From the NCBI GenBank assembly GCA_050288425.1, contig JBNKDU010000096.1, positions 1-64,000 of the forward strand: a stretch of 64,000 bases of DNA. The letters are read 5' to 3'. Positions 34,089 to 42,878 of this stretch are shown piece after piece. Each line of letters opens with the position of its first letter. Within the stretch, counting starts at the first letter, position 1. The position numbers and the translations under genes were made by a program. This DNA is from JARRKU01 sp050288425 (GTDB lineage Bacteria > Desulfobacterota > Desulfobacteria > Desulfobacterales > Desulfosarcinaceae). The notes under the pieces are model-generated. The model had not been told where the DNA came from. It saw only the letters and a list, made by a program, of their open reading frames with translations, and ran no database searches.

Positions 34089-35762
34089 TCATTTGCCGGC
34101 TGCCGTCAGACCATCGAGGTGAAACAGGATAATATTGGTTCGGCCCGTGGATGCGATATTTTCCGATTTCTGTACGACGGCGGCCACCAGCTCCTGATTT
34201 CCATCCCGGTCCAGATCGGCCAAAGCAAAATCACTGATATATTTGGGCAGGAATCGTGTTTGGAAACGTGGGCTCATACCGAGTTCATCGCTCTTGAGGA
34301 TCTCGATCCGGCCGTGTTTGAACAGGCGCGTCCGTTTGGTGATATTACCGGTGATGTCTTCATTGCGCAGCACAACGGCTTCTTCATTTCCATCGCCGTC
34401 CAGGTCCACCATTTCTATGCGCCCGCCGATATAGTGATAATCGTAGCCCGATAGATCTTCCTGGGATCTCGTCTTTACAAAAGTCGCCACCGCACCGTAT
34501 CCGCGGGTGCTTACCCATTCCTGTCTCCCGGTGCCGTCCATGACTTGCAGTCGCGTACTGGAGTCGTAGGCGAATATGAGCTGTTCAGGGGATGAGGGTA
34601 TGGTGCCCAGTCCCATGCCATAGATGTTCTGCTCCCGAGGCAGCTTTAACCGGGAAGCCTGGCGGTATTCTCCATTTTCCCAGACGATTTCATAAACCCC
34701 TCGATGGAACAATGTGTCCAGCCCGTGTTTCTGGCTGTAAAGCACCCGTCCGCGCGTTGGCACATGGATCGCCCGGAAATAGAAATTCAACCGTTCCGCA
34801 ATGCGTTTGAAGTCGTGACCGTCATACTCGAGAACAAAGGCGCTCAATCTGCCGCCTTCGTCGATATAGTTGGAAACGAAAATCTCTTCCTTGCCGTTGC
34901 CGTTTACGTCCGCGGTATCCAACCCGATATAGTTTCCGCTGCCGTCTTCCTCCGCCATCCTGACGAAACGACCATCGATAAACTTATAGATCCACAATCG
35001 ACTCTTTCCGGCAATTACGGTCTCCATGGCACCGTCGCCGTCGACGTCGCCGATGGCGATGCCTTGCACCTGACCATCGATCCGTGGGCCCCGGACCGCA
35101 CGGGCGGCGCCGATCATGGCCGCACCTGATTCTGCTTCACCGATATGCCCGTCTTCCCCCGACGTCATGGGCTGTTGGAGGAGTTTTTCCGGATGTTGAT
35201 GGGTTGGATCGGCGACCGGCTTGCCAACCTCGGGCGGACTTGCGGTCGACTGGGTTTCCGTCCGTTCCGGTCCCGAGCGACCGAAAACCTTTTGGCCGAC
35301 CTCGACGGCAAAGGCATCGGCATGCTCTAGGATGCTCGAAGGATCGGAACCGGATCGGCTGAAGGCCAGGACCACGGCTTCGGTGCTGGCATCGACCATC
35401 CGCAGATCCGTGCTGACGCCGTTACCAAGCAAGGTCAGACTGCCGAATACCACGAAATCGGCACCGGCCTGGCCCGCCTGGGCGGAGGCACTGGCCGCGG
35501 TAAACGGACCGCCGCTGGAAGAGGCCTCTCCCATCGATACAACCACGACCTTTCCGGGTTCGGCCAGACGGGTGCTCAGCATATCCACCAACCCTTGGCG
35601 CAGGTAGGCCATTTCCGTGGGACCATGGATAGACGGCGGTAGTATCAAGACCTTGCTGATATGATCCGAAACTTCCGACCAGGCGGGACCATTGATCGAC
35701 AGGGTCAGCCAAATCAGCATCACGGAACGCAACACGAATGAATTCAATGCGGTTCTCCTCAT
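34089..35762 (-). CDS. Exported FG-GAP/VCBS repeat protein
   Basis: A 557-residue exported protein. After a signal peptide (cleavage near PAWS), residues 35-150 resemble the nucleotide-free beta/alpha domain of CsgG- or TolB-N-like envelope proteins (SKVLILPPSIHGPTEMAYLRQG, ADFVVFGSLTLLG). A Pro/Gln/Thr-rich linker follows. The C-terminal 340 residues hold calcium-type VCBS/FG-GAP blades: IGDVDGDGAMETVIAG, ADVNGNGKEEIFVS, VDLDGDGNEEAVVL, ADLDRDGNQELVAAV. A beta-propeller in the periplasm or at the outer membrane is likely; partner unknown. Convergent with gatB, upstream of nothing obvious. The ribosome binding site is weak. Confidence 0.8.
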   Translation of the reverse strand: MRRTALNSFVLRSVMLIWLTLSINGPAWSEVSDHISKVLILPPSIHGPTEMAYLRQGLVDMLSTRLAEPGKVVVVSMGEASSSGGPFTAASASAQAGQAGADFVVFGSLTLLGNGVSTDLRMVDASTEAVVLAFSRSGSDPSSILEHADAFAVEVGQKVFGRSGPERTETQSTASPPEVGKPVADPTHQHPEKLLQQPMTSGEDGHIGEAESGAAMIGAARAVRGPRIDGQVQGIAIGDVDGDGAMETVIAGKSRLWIYKFIDGRFVRMAEEDGSGNYIGLDTADVNGNGKEEIFVSNYIDEGGRLSAFVLEYDGHDFKRIAERLNFYFRAIHVPTRGRVLYSQKHGLDTLFHRGVYEIVWENGEYRQASRLKLPREQNIYGMGLGTIPSSPEQLIFAYDSSTRLQVMDGTGRQEWVSTRGYGAVATFVKTRSQEDLSGYDYHYIGGRIEMVDLDGDGNEEAVVLRNEDITGNITKRTRLFKHGRIEILKSDELGMSPRFQTRFLPKYISDFALADLDRDGNQELVAAVVQKSENIASTGRTNIILFHLDGLTAAGK

Positions 35763-35849
35763 CAAAGCAATTTTTAACGCGATTGTTCATCCAACCTGCG
35801 GGTGCCGGCATTGCCGCCCCCCGGAGACCTGCGGACAATAGCACCTGAT

Positions 35850-35887
35850 TCCGGAAAAGAAAAGGCCCGCCGGATAAGGCGGGCCTT
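35850..35887 (-). terminator. Terminator of the porin gene
   Basis: On the minus strand AAGGCCCGCC and GGCGGGCCTT form a ten-pair stem with a six-base loop, followed by TTCTTTTCC. It is 45 bases after the porin stop. Confidence 0.9.
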
Positions 35888-35931
35888 AAAGTTCAACAAT
35901 CAATCGATTGCAGCCGAAGCTGCGGTATCAA

Positions 35932-37200
35932 TTAGAAAGAGACCGACAGAATCGCACCGAATGCGCCGTAGGTCTCGACATCACCTGCGAAATCCTCGCC
36001 TTCATTCACGCTGGTGCCGGTATAACCGAAATCCAGTGCGGCCTTGGGAGCCAACGCCCAGCTGACACCGACGCTGTAAAACAGCGCGCTGTCGATCTCA
36101 ACGGTGGGATCGATGGCATCTTCGGCCTTGGCCAGGTAAATGACTTTGGCGGCTACGGTCAGGTCATCCATGGCCTTGTACGTGACATAGGGGCCGATGC
36201 CGATGGCGCCCTGGTTGGGACCGACGGAGAAACCATCGCCGAGGGGCTGCAAAGATCCAGGACCGTGGTGCGGCAGATAATAGTCAGGATAAATATAGTC
36301 GGCGAAAGTAGTGACATTGGTAATCACGGTTTCGCTGGCATCATCAGAACCCATGGCATAGACCAGATGGGTACCCACAGTCAGCTGGTCGCTCAGCGCC
36401 ATGCTGGCTTCGCCGTAGAACTGAGTACCTACGAGGTCGCCGCCGGCACCGTCGTCACCACCGAAAAAATCGAGCTCGGCCACTACTTTGACCGGACCGA
36501 CATTGCCTTGATACGTAGCACCGATTACGTTGGGCTCAAACTGATCGCCGTCACGGCCGTCGATTACAGCGCCGTAGAAGACGTTGATGCTCATCATGTC
36601 GTTCTTGAAGCCCAGTTCGGCGAAATAGGTGTCGGTGTCTTGTGAATCGGGTACGGTGTCTTCAGAATCGGCGTTGCTGCCGTTTTCACTCTCTTTGGTC
36701 AAGCCCACGCGGACCGTCAGCGGAGTCTTGACGGTCAACTGAATGCCCTGGCTCTGGTTGTTGTAAGCAAAGCCTTGACCCAGGTTGAACGTGTTCAGAC
36801 CGCCGGTGATGTTCACGATGCTCTTGTCGATGCTGAGATAAGCACGGTCGATCATGAGGATGCCGTTGGCGGCGCTGGCGCTTGTAACGGCGGGATCGCC
36901 ATCAGTGGCAGTAGTTCCGACGGCAAGACCCGGGCGGTTCGTCCCGTTGAGTTTGCCCCAGGTATCCTCGGTGATGTCGGTCCGCAGGACTGCCGAGACG
37001 CCGTCGGCGGGGGTCATCTTGAGCTGCAGTCTGAAGCGTTGATCCCAGTAATTCAGGTCAGAAGCGTCAGAATCCGTAAAATCGCTGTTGGAAATGGAAT
37101 ACGCTTCCACGCGCATGGAGCCCGATGCATCGAGGGCATCGTCGGCCATTGCGGGACCAACGAGTGCCAGCACCAAAAAAACTACCAATAATTTCTTCAT
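35932..37200 (-). CDS. Outer-membrane porin
   Basis: A 422-residue beta-barrel protein. The signal peptide (MKKLLVVFLVLALVGPAMA) is followed by alternating hydrophobic strands with many aromatic girdle residues and acidic loops rich in Asp, Gly and Asn. The C-terminus ends in SVSF, the Phe expected for outer-membrane insertion. No specific substrate can be named. AGGAGG precedes the ATG, a strong terminator follows, and the upstream 590 bases are non-coding, all consistent with a highly expressed monocistronic gene. Confidence 0.9.
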   Translation of the reverse strand: MKKLLVVFLVLALVGPAMADDALDASGSMRVEAYSISNSDFTDSDASDLNYWDQRFRLQLKMTPADGVSAVLRTDITEDTWGKLNGTNRPGLAVGTTATDGDPAVTSASAANGILMIDRAYLSIDKSIVNITGGLNTFNLGQGFAYNNQSQGIQLTVKTPLTVRVGLTKESENGSNADSEDTVPDSQDTDTYFAELGFKNDMMSINVFYGAVIDGRDGDQFEPNVIGATYQGNVGPVKVVAELDFFGGDDGAGGDLVGTQFYGEASMALSDQLTVGTHLVYAMGSDDASETVITNVTTFADYIYPDYYLPHHGPGSLQPLGDGFSVGPNQGAIGIGPYVTYKAMDDLTVAAKVIYLAKAEDAIDPTVEIDSALFYSVGVSWALAPKAALDFGYTGTSVNEGEDFAGDVETYGAFGAILSVSF

Positions 37201-37786
37201 CTGTTGTCCTCCTTAAGACAAACATAATGTGTTTTGGGAATCGCCAAACCCCCAAATTAAAAGCGCCGGAACAAACCGAGCCCTCAGCCGACGGGGCCTA
37301 TCGTGAACCGTTTCCTCTCATGACGCCGTCCAATTTTTACGGATAGTTCGCTTCAAATCGGAAATCCAGCTTCGTTTCGGCTTTCGGCTGATCATCGGTT
37401 AAATCCGGCAACCAAAAATATGCGGCATTTCTAACAAGGCCAAAATGAAAAGTCAAGCAAATAAATTACTTCTCCATTAAAATTAAATTAATTAAATATT
37501 CAATTAGTTGCGTTTATTTTGAACAATTGTCGACAACTAAAAAAAGAAAAAATCAGGCCTTTTTGAAATAAAATTGGCAATTCCCGAGCAGATTTGCGGA
37601 CGATAACGAATTGTATTTATAAGCATTTAACAATTTCGCCCGGGATTGGCGAACTGCTTGATTTTCTTCTCAGAAATAATTTATATTTCTGTTATCATTG
37701 TATTTTTCTATATTCCCAGCTTTCCCGAAATGGTGGACACGCGTCCTGCTTTCGCCGTCACCGACCTCATCGACCGGCTTTTCCCA
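37201..37786. other. AT-rich non-coding region upstream of the porin gene
   Basis: About 586 bases with no credible gene. From about 37430 to 37710 it is far richer in A and T than the surroundings, including an ATTAAATTAATTAAAT run and a perfect palindrome TTGTCGACAA at 37527-37536. It separates the 3' end of mutL from the porin gene and probably holds the porin promoter and regulatory sites. Confidence 0.6.
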
Positions 37787-39631
37787 TCATACGATCCGTT
37801 TGAAGGCCTTTTCCAGGTCCCGTGGTGTCCATTGGATCCAGGTGGGGCGTCCATGGGGACAATGGGACGGCTCCCGGCAGCGGTCCAGCTGGTCCAGCAA
37901 TTGCCGGATTTGTTCGTCCGTCAGCCGCTGGTTGGCGCGAACGGCACGATGACAGGCCATCACCTTGCGGCACTCGTCCAAGACCTGTTCCAGCCCGCGA
38001 TTCAGGCCGGTTTCCACGGCCTTGTCCACCAGATCGGCCACCAGCCGCCCAAGATTATGATCATCCAGCAGGGCCGGCGCGGATTTGATCACGAAGGTGG
38101 TCCCCCCGAAAGGTTCGATTTCCAGGCCCATCTCGTCGAGCCGCGGGATCAGTTCGCCCAAAACGCGGGCCCCGGCAAAGCCCAGCTCCACGGTTTCGGG
38201 CATGAGCAATCGCTGGGATTCGATGCGGCCGCTGGTGCGCCGGCCGAGCCGTTCGTATACGACCCGCTCGTGGGCGGCGTGTTGGTCGATGAGGATCAAC
38301 CCCCCCTCTCCCTGGCAGATGAGATAGGTGCCCTGGAATTGGCCGATCACCTGGAGATCGGCAAAGCCCTCACGGTCCCAGATCTTTTGCTGGACGTCGT
38401 GGGTCGACCGGCGGACCTCCGTATCGTCGGCGGTGAGCACTTGCGCCCCAGGCGTCCGGACCGGTTTGGCCATGGGCCGGTCGGTGGCTCCATCCGGGGG
38501 TGAGGAATAGTCGAAGGTCCGGGCGTCCGCATTTTCCGCAGCCGGCGGCTTGGGCGCTTCGATGCGATAGGTCGGCACGGGCTGGGCCACGGCCGCCGGA
38601 GACTCGCCGACGGGCTCCGTCCCGGCGGCCCATAAACGCCGGTCGGTACGTCCCAGGGTGTCGGCCACCTGTTGATGCACGAATCGGTGTACCCGGCGTT
38701 GGTCGGCGAACCGGATTTCATGTTTGGTGGGGTGGACATTGACATCCACCTGGTCGAAGGGAAGCTCGAGAAACAGGACGGCCAGGGGAAAGCGACCTTT
38801 CATCAGGCGGCCGCCGTACCCTTCGAACAGGGCATGCTGGATGACGCGATCGCGCACCCGGCGGCCGTTTACATACAGATAGATCCCGCGGGAGGTGCTG
38901 CGCGCCAGACGCGCGGGTCCCAGGTGACCGTTGAGGCGCAACGGTCCGGCGTCGGCCTTCAATTCGATCAGATCCCCGGCGGCCACCTGGCCCAGCACCT
39001 CGGCCACCCGCGTGCGCGCATCGGAGGTCCGGGTCCATTGTTTGACGGTCCGGCCGTTGTGGGTCAGCTTGAAATGGACCCGGGGTCGGCCCAGGGCCAT
39101 GCCGGCCACGGTGTCGGCGATATGGCCCATCTCGGTGGGGATGGTCTTGAGAAACTTGCGTCGCGCCGGCGTATTGTAGAAGAGTCGCTCCACGCTTACG
39201 ACGGTGCCCTGTGCCGCGCCGGTCTCGGTCACGTCCATGATCCTGCCGCCGTGGATCCGCACCTCGACCCCGGTGTCGGCCCCGCGGGGCCGGGTCACCA
39301 GGGTCATCTTGGACACGGCGGCCATGCTGGGCAGGGCCTCGCCGCGGAATCCCAGGGTCTCGATGGCATACAGGTCCTGGTCGGAGTGGATCTTGGAAGT
39401 GGCAAACCGCTCCAGCGCCAGCAAGGCGTCGTCGGGGTGCATGCCGGTACCGTCGTCCCCCACGCGAATCGACGAGCGCCCGCCGTTATCGATATCGATG
39501 ACGATGCGGGTGCTTTGGGCGTCCAGGGCGTTTTCCACCAGTTCCTTGACCACCGAGGCCGGTCGCTCCACCACCTCGCCGGCGGCGATTTTGTTGGCCA
39601 GAATTTCAGGCAGGATGCGGATCCGCTTCAT
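37787..39631 (-). CDS. mutL: DNA mismatch repair protein MutL
   Basis: A 614-residue protein linking mismatch recognition to strand processing. The N-terminal GHKL ATPase shows IAAGEVVERPASVVKELVENALDA, DDGTGM and RFATSKI, TLGFRGEAL. The middle transducer domain ends with VDVNVHPTKHEIRF. A Pro/Ala-rich linker leads to the dimerisation domain, with LILIDQHAAHERV and CHRAVRANQ, which includes the motifs found in MutL proteins that have an endonuclease site; the full DQHAxxERxxxE pattern is not met. It is last in the gatC-gatA-mutL run. Confidence 0.96.
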   Translation of the reverse strand: MKRIRILPEILANKIAAGEVVERPASVVKELVENALDAQSTRIVIDIDNGGRSSIRVGDDGTGMHPDDALLALERFATSKIHSDQDLYAIETLGFRGEALPSMAAVSKMTLVTRPRGADTGVEVRIHGGRIMDVTETGAAQGTVVSVERLFYNTPARRKFLKTIPTEMGHIADTVAGMALGRPRVHFKLTHNGRTVKQWTRTSDARTRVAEVLGQVAAGDLIELKADAGPLRLNGHLGPARLARSTSRGIYLYVNGRRVRDRVIQHALFEGYGGRLMKGRFPLAVLFLELPFDQVDVNVHPTKHEIRFADQRRVHRFVHQQVADTLGRTDRRLWAAGTEPVGESPAAVAQPVPTYRIEAPKPPAAENADARTFDYSSPPDGATDRPMAKPVRTPGAQVLTADDTEVRRSTHDVQQKIWDREGFADLQVIGQFQGTYLICQGEGGLILIDQHAAHERVVYERLGRRTSGRIESQRLLMPETVELGFAGARVLGELIPRLDEMGLEIEPFGGTTFVIKSAPALLDDHNLGRLVADLVDKAVETGLNRGLEQVLDECRKVMACHRAVRANQRLTDEQIRQLLDQLDRCREPSHCPHGRPTWIQWTPRDLEKAFKRIV

Positions 39632-39667
39632 GGCACGGTCCCCGTGGAAACCTTCGCTCCGCTATCC

Positions 39668-39856
39668 TCAGATAGAAGAATCCGGCTCGCCTTTGGTCCA
39701 CCGGTTCAGGTATTGGGCATCTTTGGGAGACAGGTTGAACCGGAGGCAGGCTTCATCCACCAACTTGCGGTCGTTACGATCGGGTTCGGTCTGACGCATC
39801 TCCGAAATCCATTTTACGGCGTTGCGAAGGTCTTCACCTTCAGGCATGATGGTCAT
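39668..39856 (-). CDS. Small conserved-looking protein between gatA and mutL
   Basis: A 62-residue soluble protein (MTIMPEGEDLRNAVKWISEM, then charged helices and SPKDAQYLNRW). GAGGAGAAG lies at good spacing before the ATG at 39856, and it is placed 28 bases after gatA and 36 before mutL, so it is translated from that transcript. I do not recognise it. Confidence 0.65.
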   Translation of the reverse strand: MTIMPEGEDLRNAVKWISEMRQTEPDRNDRKLVDEACLRFNLSPKDAQYLNRWTKGEPDSSI

Positions 39857-39884
39857 GTGCTTCTCCTCGTTGGAGTCGAGACGT

Positions 39885-41348
39885 TCATCCCAGCGCCGGC
39901 CGCTGCAGGTGAATGTCGGTGGCTTGTTCGAATTGATGGGCGGCCCGAAGCAGCTCCGCCTCCTGGAAATGCCCCCCCAGCAGCTGTAATCCGATGGGCA
40001 GCCCCTCGGTGGAAAAGCCGCAGGGCACGGAGATTCCGGGAATGCCGGCCAGGTTGGCCGAAAGTGTATACACATCCGATAGATACATGGCCAACGGATC
40101 GCCCGCATGCGCGCCGATGGGCGTCGCCGGCGTGGGCGCCACGGGCGAAGCGATGACATCGCATCGTTCGAAGGCGGCTTCGAAGTCCCGGCGGATCAGG
40201 GTGCGGATCTGGGACGCCTTGCGGTAATAGGCGTCATAGTAGCCGGCGGAAAGGGCATAGGTGCCGATGAGGATGCGGCGCTGCACTTCGTCGCCGAACC
40301 CTTTGGAGCGGGTGCCGCGGTACATGGGCAACAATTCCCGCTGATCGCCGTCGCGCAACCCGTATTTGACGCCGTCGTAGCGGGCCAGGTTGGAACTGGC
40401 TTCGGACGGGGCGATGAGGTAATAGGCGGCCACGCCGTATTCGGTATGGGGCAGCTCGACCTCCACGCCGACGGCTCCCAGGGATTCCAGGGTTTTGACG
40501 GCCTGTTGGACGGCGGCGGCCACCTGGTCGTCCAGGCCGCCAATATCGAAATAGCCCTTGGGGATTCCCACCCGCAGCCCTTTGATATCCTGGTCCAATG
40601 CGGCTCGGTAGTCCGGAACGGTATCGGGCACCGAGGTGGAATCGGCCGGATCGTGGCCCGCGATGGCCTGCAGGATCACCGCGCTGTCGGCCACGGTTTT
40701 GCTCAGGGGGCCGATCTGGTCCAGCGAGGAGGCAAAGGCGACCAGCCCGGCCCGCGAGACCCTTCCGTACGTGGGTTTGATGCCCACCACCCCGCAGTGG
40801 GAGGCCGGTTGCCGAATGGACCCGCCCGTGTCCGATCCGAGGGCCCCCAGGCACATGTCCGCGGCCACGGCCGCGGCCGAACCGCCGCTGGACCCGCCGG
40901 GGATGCGTTCGGTGTCCCATGGGTTGCGGGTGACATGGAAGGCGGAATGCTCGTTGGAAGAGCCCATGGCGAATTCGTCCATGTTGAGTTTGCCCACCAT
41001 CACGGCGCGCTGGGCCTTGAGCTTTTGGATAACGAAGGCATCATACGGTGGCACGTAATTCTCCAGCATCCGCGATCCGCAGGTGGTCCGGACCCCCTTG
41101 GTGCACATCAGGTCCTTGATCCCCAGGGGGATGCCGGTCAAGGGACCCATTTCGCCTGCGGCAATGGCCCCATCGGCCCGGTCCGCGGCCGCCAGCGCCT
41201 CCTCCGCCGTGATGGATATATAGGCCTGCACCCTGGGTTCCACCACGCCAATGCGGTCTAGTACAGCCTGGGTCAATTCCCGCGAGGAGATCTCGCGGTC
41301 CTTGAGCAGTTCGTGGGCACGGACGATGGTGAGGGTATGCAATCGCAT
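39885..41348 (-). CDS. gatA: Aspartyl/glutamyl-tRNA amidotransferase subunit A
   Basis: A 487-residue amidase that releases ammonia from glutamine for GatB. The amidase triad is visible: Lys in GIKDLMCTKG, cis-Ser in GSDTGGSIRQPAS and nucleophile Ser in PGGSSGGSAAAVAA. KLNMDEFAMGSSNEHSAFH is specific to GatA. AGGAGTGG precedes the ATG at 41348. gatC lies upstream on the same strand, with one unknown gene in between. Confidence 0.97.
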   Translation of the reverse strand: MRLHTLTIVRAHELLKDREISSRELTQAVLDRIGVVEPRVQAYISITAEEALAAADRADGAIAAGEMGPLTGIPLGIKDLMCTKGVRTTCGSRMLENYVPPYDAFVIQKLKAQRAVMVGKLNMDEFAMGSSNEHSAFHVTRNPWDTERIPGGSSGGSAAAVAADMCLGALGSDTGGSIRQPASHCGVVGIKPTYGRVSRAGLVAFASSLDQIGPLSKTVADSAVILQAIAGHDPADSTSVPDTVPDYRAALDQDIKGLRVGIPKGYFDIGGLDDQVAAAVQQAVKTLESLGAVGVEVELPHTEYGVAAYYLIAPSEASSNLARYDGVKYGLRDGDQRELLPMYRGTRSKGFGDEVQRRILIGTYALSAGYYDAYYRKASQIRTLIRRDFEAAFERCDVIASPVAPTPATPIGAHAGDPLAMYLSDVYTLSANLAGIPGISVPCGFSTEGLPIGLQLLGGHFQEAELLRAAHQFEQATDIHLQRPALG

Positions 41349-41425
41349 GGTTCCACTCCTTACCCTTGGCCCGGCGTGGCCCGGCGACGTGCCGTTGCCG
41401 GTCATCCACCGGCGGAAACGGTCCC

Positions 41426-41782
41426 CTACCGGTTTCGCTTGGGCCAATTCCGGATCTTCCGGAGGATTTCGCGCACGTAGGCGCATTCGCATTCGGCCGG
41501 ACAGAACCTCAACTCATCTACATGGAGGCAATACCCCGGACAATCGGCCCCGCCGGTGGCCCTGCGGGTAAATACCGGCCCATCATACAGATCCCGAAAC
41601 TCTTCGGCGGGAACGGCCAGGGTGCCCAAGCAGCTATGGTTGAACAGAAAAATTCCCGCCGCAAGGGATTCGAAATTGACCTGGTAACCCACCAACTCCA
41701 GATCCGGGTCGGCCAGCAAGTCATTGCGCCGGTGCCAGGCAACGGTGCAATTGGGGCACGCTTTGAACATTGAAATGCACAT
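41426..41782 (-). CDS. Cysteine-rich unknown protein between gatC and gatA
   Basis: About 118 residues. It opens with a rubredoxin-like CPNC pair, then a beta-rich middle, and ends with CPGYC and CPAECECAYV, giving eight or more cysteines arranged as likely metal or cluster ligands. It lacks a signal peptide. The start is either the ATG at 41782 or the one at 41770. It lies 15 bases after gatC, so it is part of that transcript. I do not recognise the family. Confidence 0.65.
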   Translation of the reverse strand: MCISMFKACPNCTVAWHRRNDLLADPDLELVGYQVNFESLAAGIFLFNHSCLGTLAVPAEEFRDLYDGPVFTRRATGGADCPGYCLHVDELRFCPAECECAYVREILRKIRNWPKRNR

Positions 41783-41797
41783 CTTCTTCGATTCGGG

Positions 41798-42082
41798 TCA
41801 GATCACTTTGGGCACGACGAAGCTGCCGTTTTCTCTTTCCGGGGCATTTTCCAGGGCCTCCTCGGGCGAAAGATGGTCCTGGACCACATCGTCTCGAAAG
41901 GCATTGGTCAAGGCAATGGCATGGGTGGTGGCCGGAATGTCGCGGGTGTCCACCTCGCCCAGCTTGTTTACATACTCCAAGATGGCCGCCAGCTGGTCGG
42001 CCAGCTTTTCCACGTTCCGTGGATCGATTTCCAGGCGCGCCAGTCTGGCCACATGCTGCACCTGCTCCGGAGTCAGCTTCAT
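41798..42082 (-). CDS. gatC: Aspartyl/glutamyl-tRNA amidotransferase subunit C
   Basis: A 94-residue helical protein that clamps GatA and GatB. LTPEQVQHVARLARLEI at the start and the C-terminal FVVPKVI are characteristic. GGGAGAAG precedes the ATG at 42082. First gene of the gatC-unknown-gatA-unknown-mutL run. Confidence 0.95.
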   Translation of the reverse strand: MKLTPEQVQHVARLARLEIDPRNVEKLADQLAAILEYVNKLGEVDTRDIPATTHAIALTNAFRDDVVQDHLSPEEALENAPERENGSFVVPKVI

Positions 42083-42172
42083 GGATCGCTTCTCCCTGTG
42101 ATGGATGATTCGGTTCGGGGGGAACAAGCAGGTCGCCCCGCCACCGAAGGTTGATTGCCGATCGCCGGCCGG

Positions 42173-42868
42173 TTACCGGGTATGGACGATGATACCCTTA
42201 TATCGGTCGTTTTTCAATTTTTTCATGGCCGCTTCGGCCGCCTGGCGGGACGGGTAGGCCCCCACCCGCACCCGGTACCATACCCCCTTGCCGGCCACTT
42301 CGCTACGGATCTGGTAGGCCCGATACCCCTTCTTCCGCAGCCGGTTCACGAGTCCGGTCGCCCCCTGGACATCCTGGACCGCCGCCACCTGAACGGTAAA
42401 CCGGTCGCCGGAGGATGATGGCGCGGGAGCGGCTTTTTGCGGTTTCGGGTCGGTGGTCGGCGGCGCTTTTTCCACCGGCGCCGGAGGTTTGACCGCGGCA
42501 TTCTTCTCTTCCGGCCTGGGGGCGGAACCGGCAACGGCCTCCGGTCGCGGCTTGGGCAGATCGGGAATCTTCATCCGCTTTTCATCCCCGGGGTTCTTGA
42601 GTGCCTCATAGAATCCGAGTTGGGGCTGCTCGCCCGGCTCCCCCGACACCTGCTCTTCGACCCTGGAACGCTCCCGGGCCAATATTTCGGCCTTCCGGGC
42701 CGCCAGTTCCTGAACCAGTTTGTCCTTTTCCAGGTCCACCGGTGCCGTGCCGCGGCCCACCATGATCCCCAGCACGAACATCCAGACGGCGACAAAGAGA
42801 AACAGGCCGGTCCATACCAGCACCCCCCTTCGTGAGATCTGAATCGTCCCGCTGCATGCCTTGGCCAA
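42173..42868 (-). CDS. SPOR-domain membrane protein
   Basis: A 231-residue inner-membrane protein, residues 15-37 being the only helix (GVLVWTGLFLFVAVWMFVLGI). A charged and Pro-rich periplasmic linker leads to a C-terminal SPOR domain (FTVQVAAVQDVQGATGLVNRL, then WYRVRVGAYPSRQAAEAAM), which binds denuded peptidoglycan at division sites. Begins 10 bases after argS, same strand. Confidence 0.92.
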   Translation of the reverse strand: MAKACSGTIQISRRGVLVWTGLFLFVAVWMFVLGIMVGRGTAPVDLEKDKLVQELAARKAEILARERSRVEEQVSGEPGEQPQLGFYEALKNPGDEKRMKIPDLPKPRPEAVAGSAPRPEEKNAAVKPPAPVEKAPPTTDPKPQKAAPAPSSSGDRFTVQVAAVQDVQGATGLVNRLRKKGYRAYQIRSEVAGKGVWYRVRVGAYPSRQAAEAAMKKLKNDRYKGIIVHTR

Positions 42869-42878
42869 ACTACCCTCC

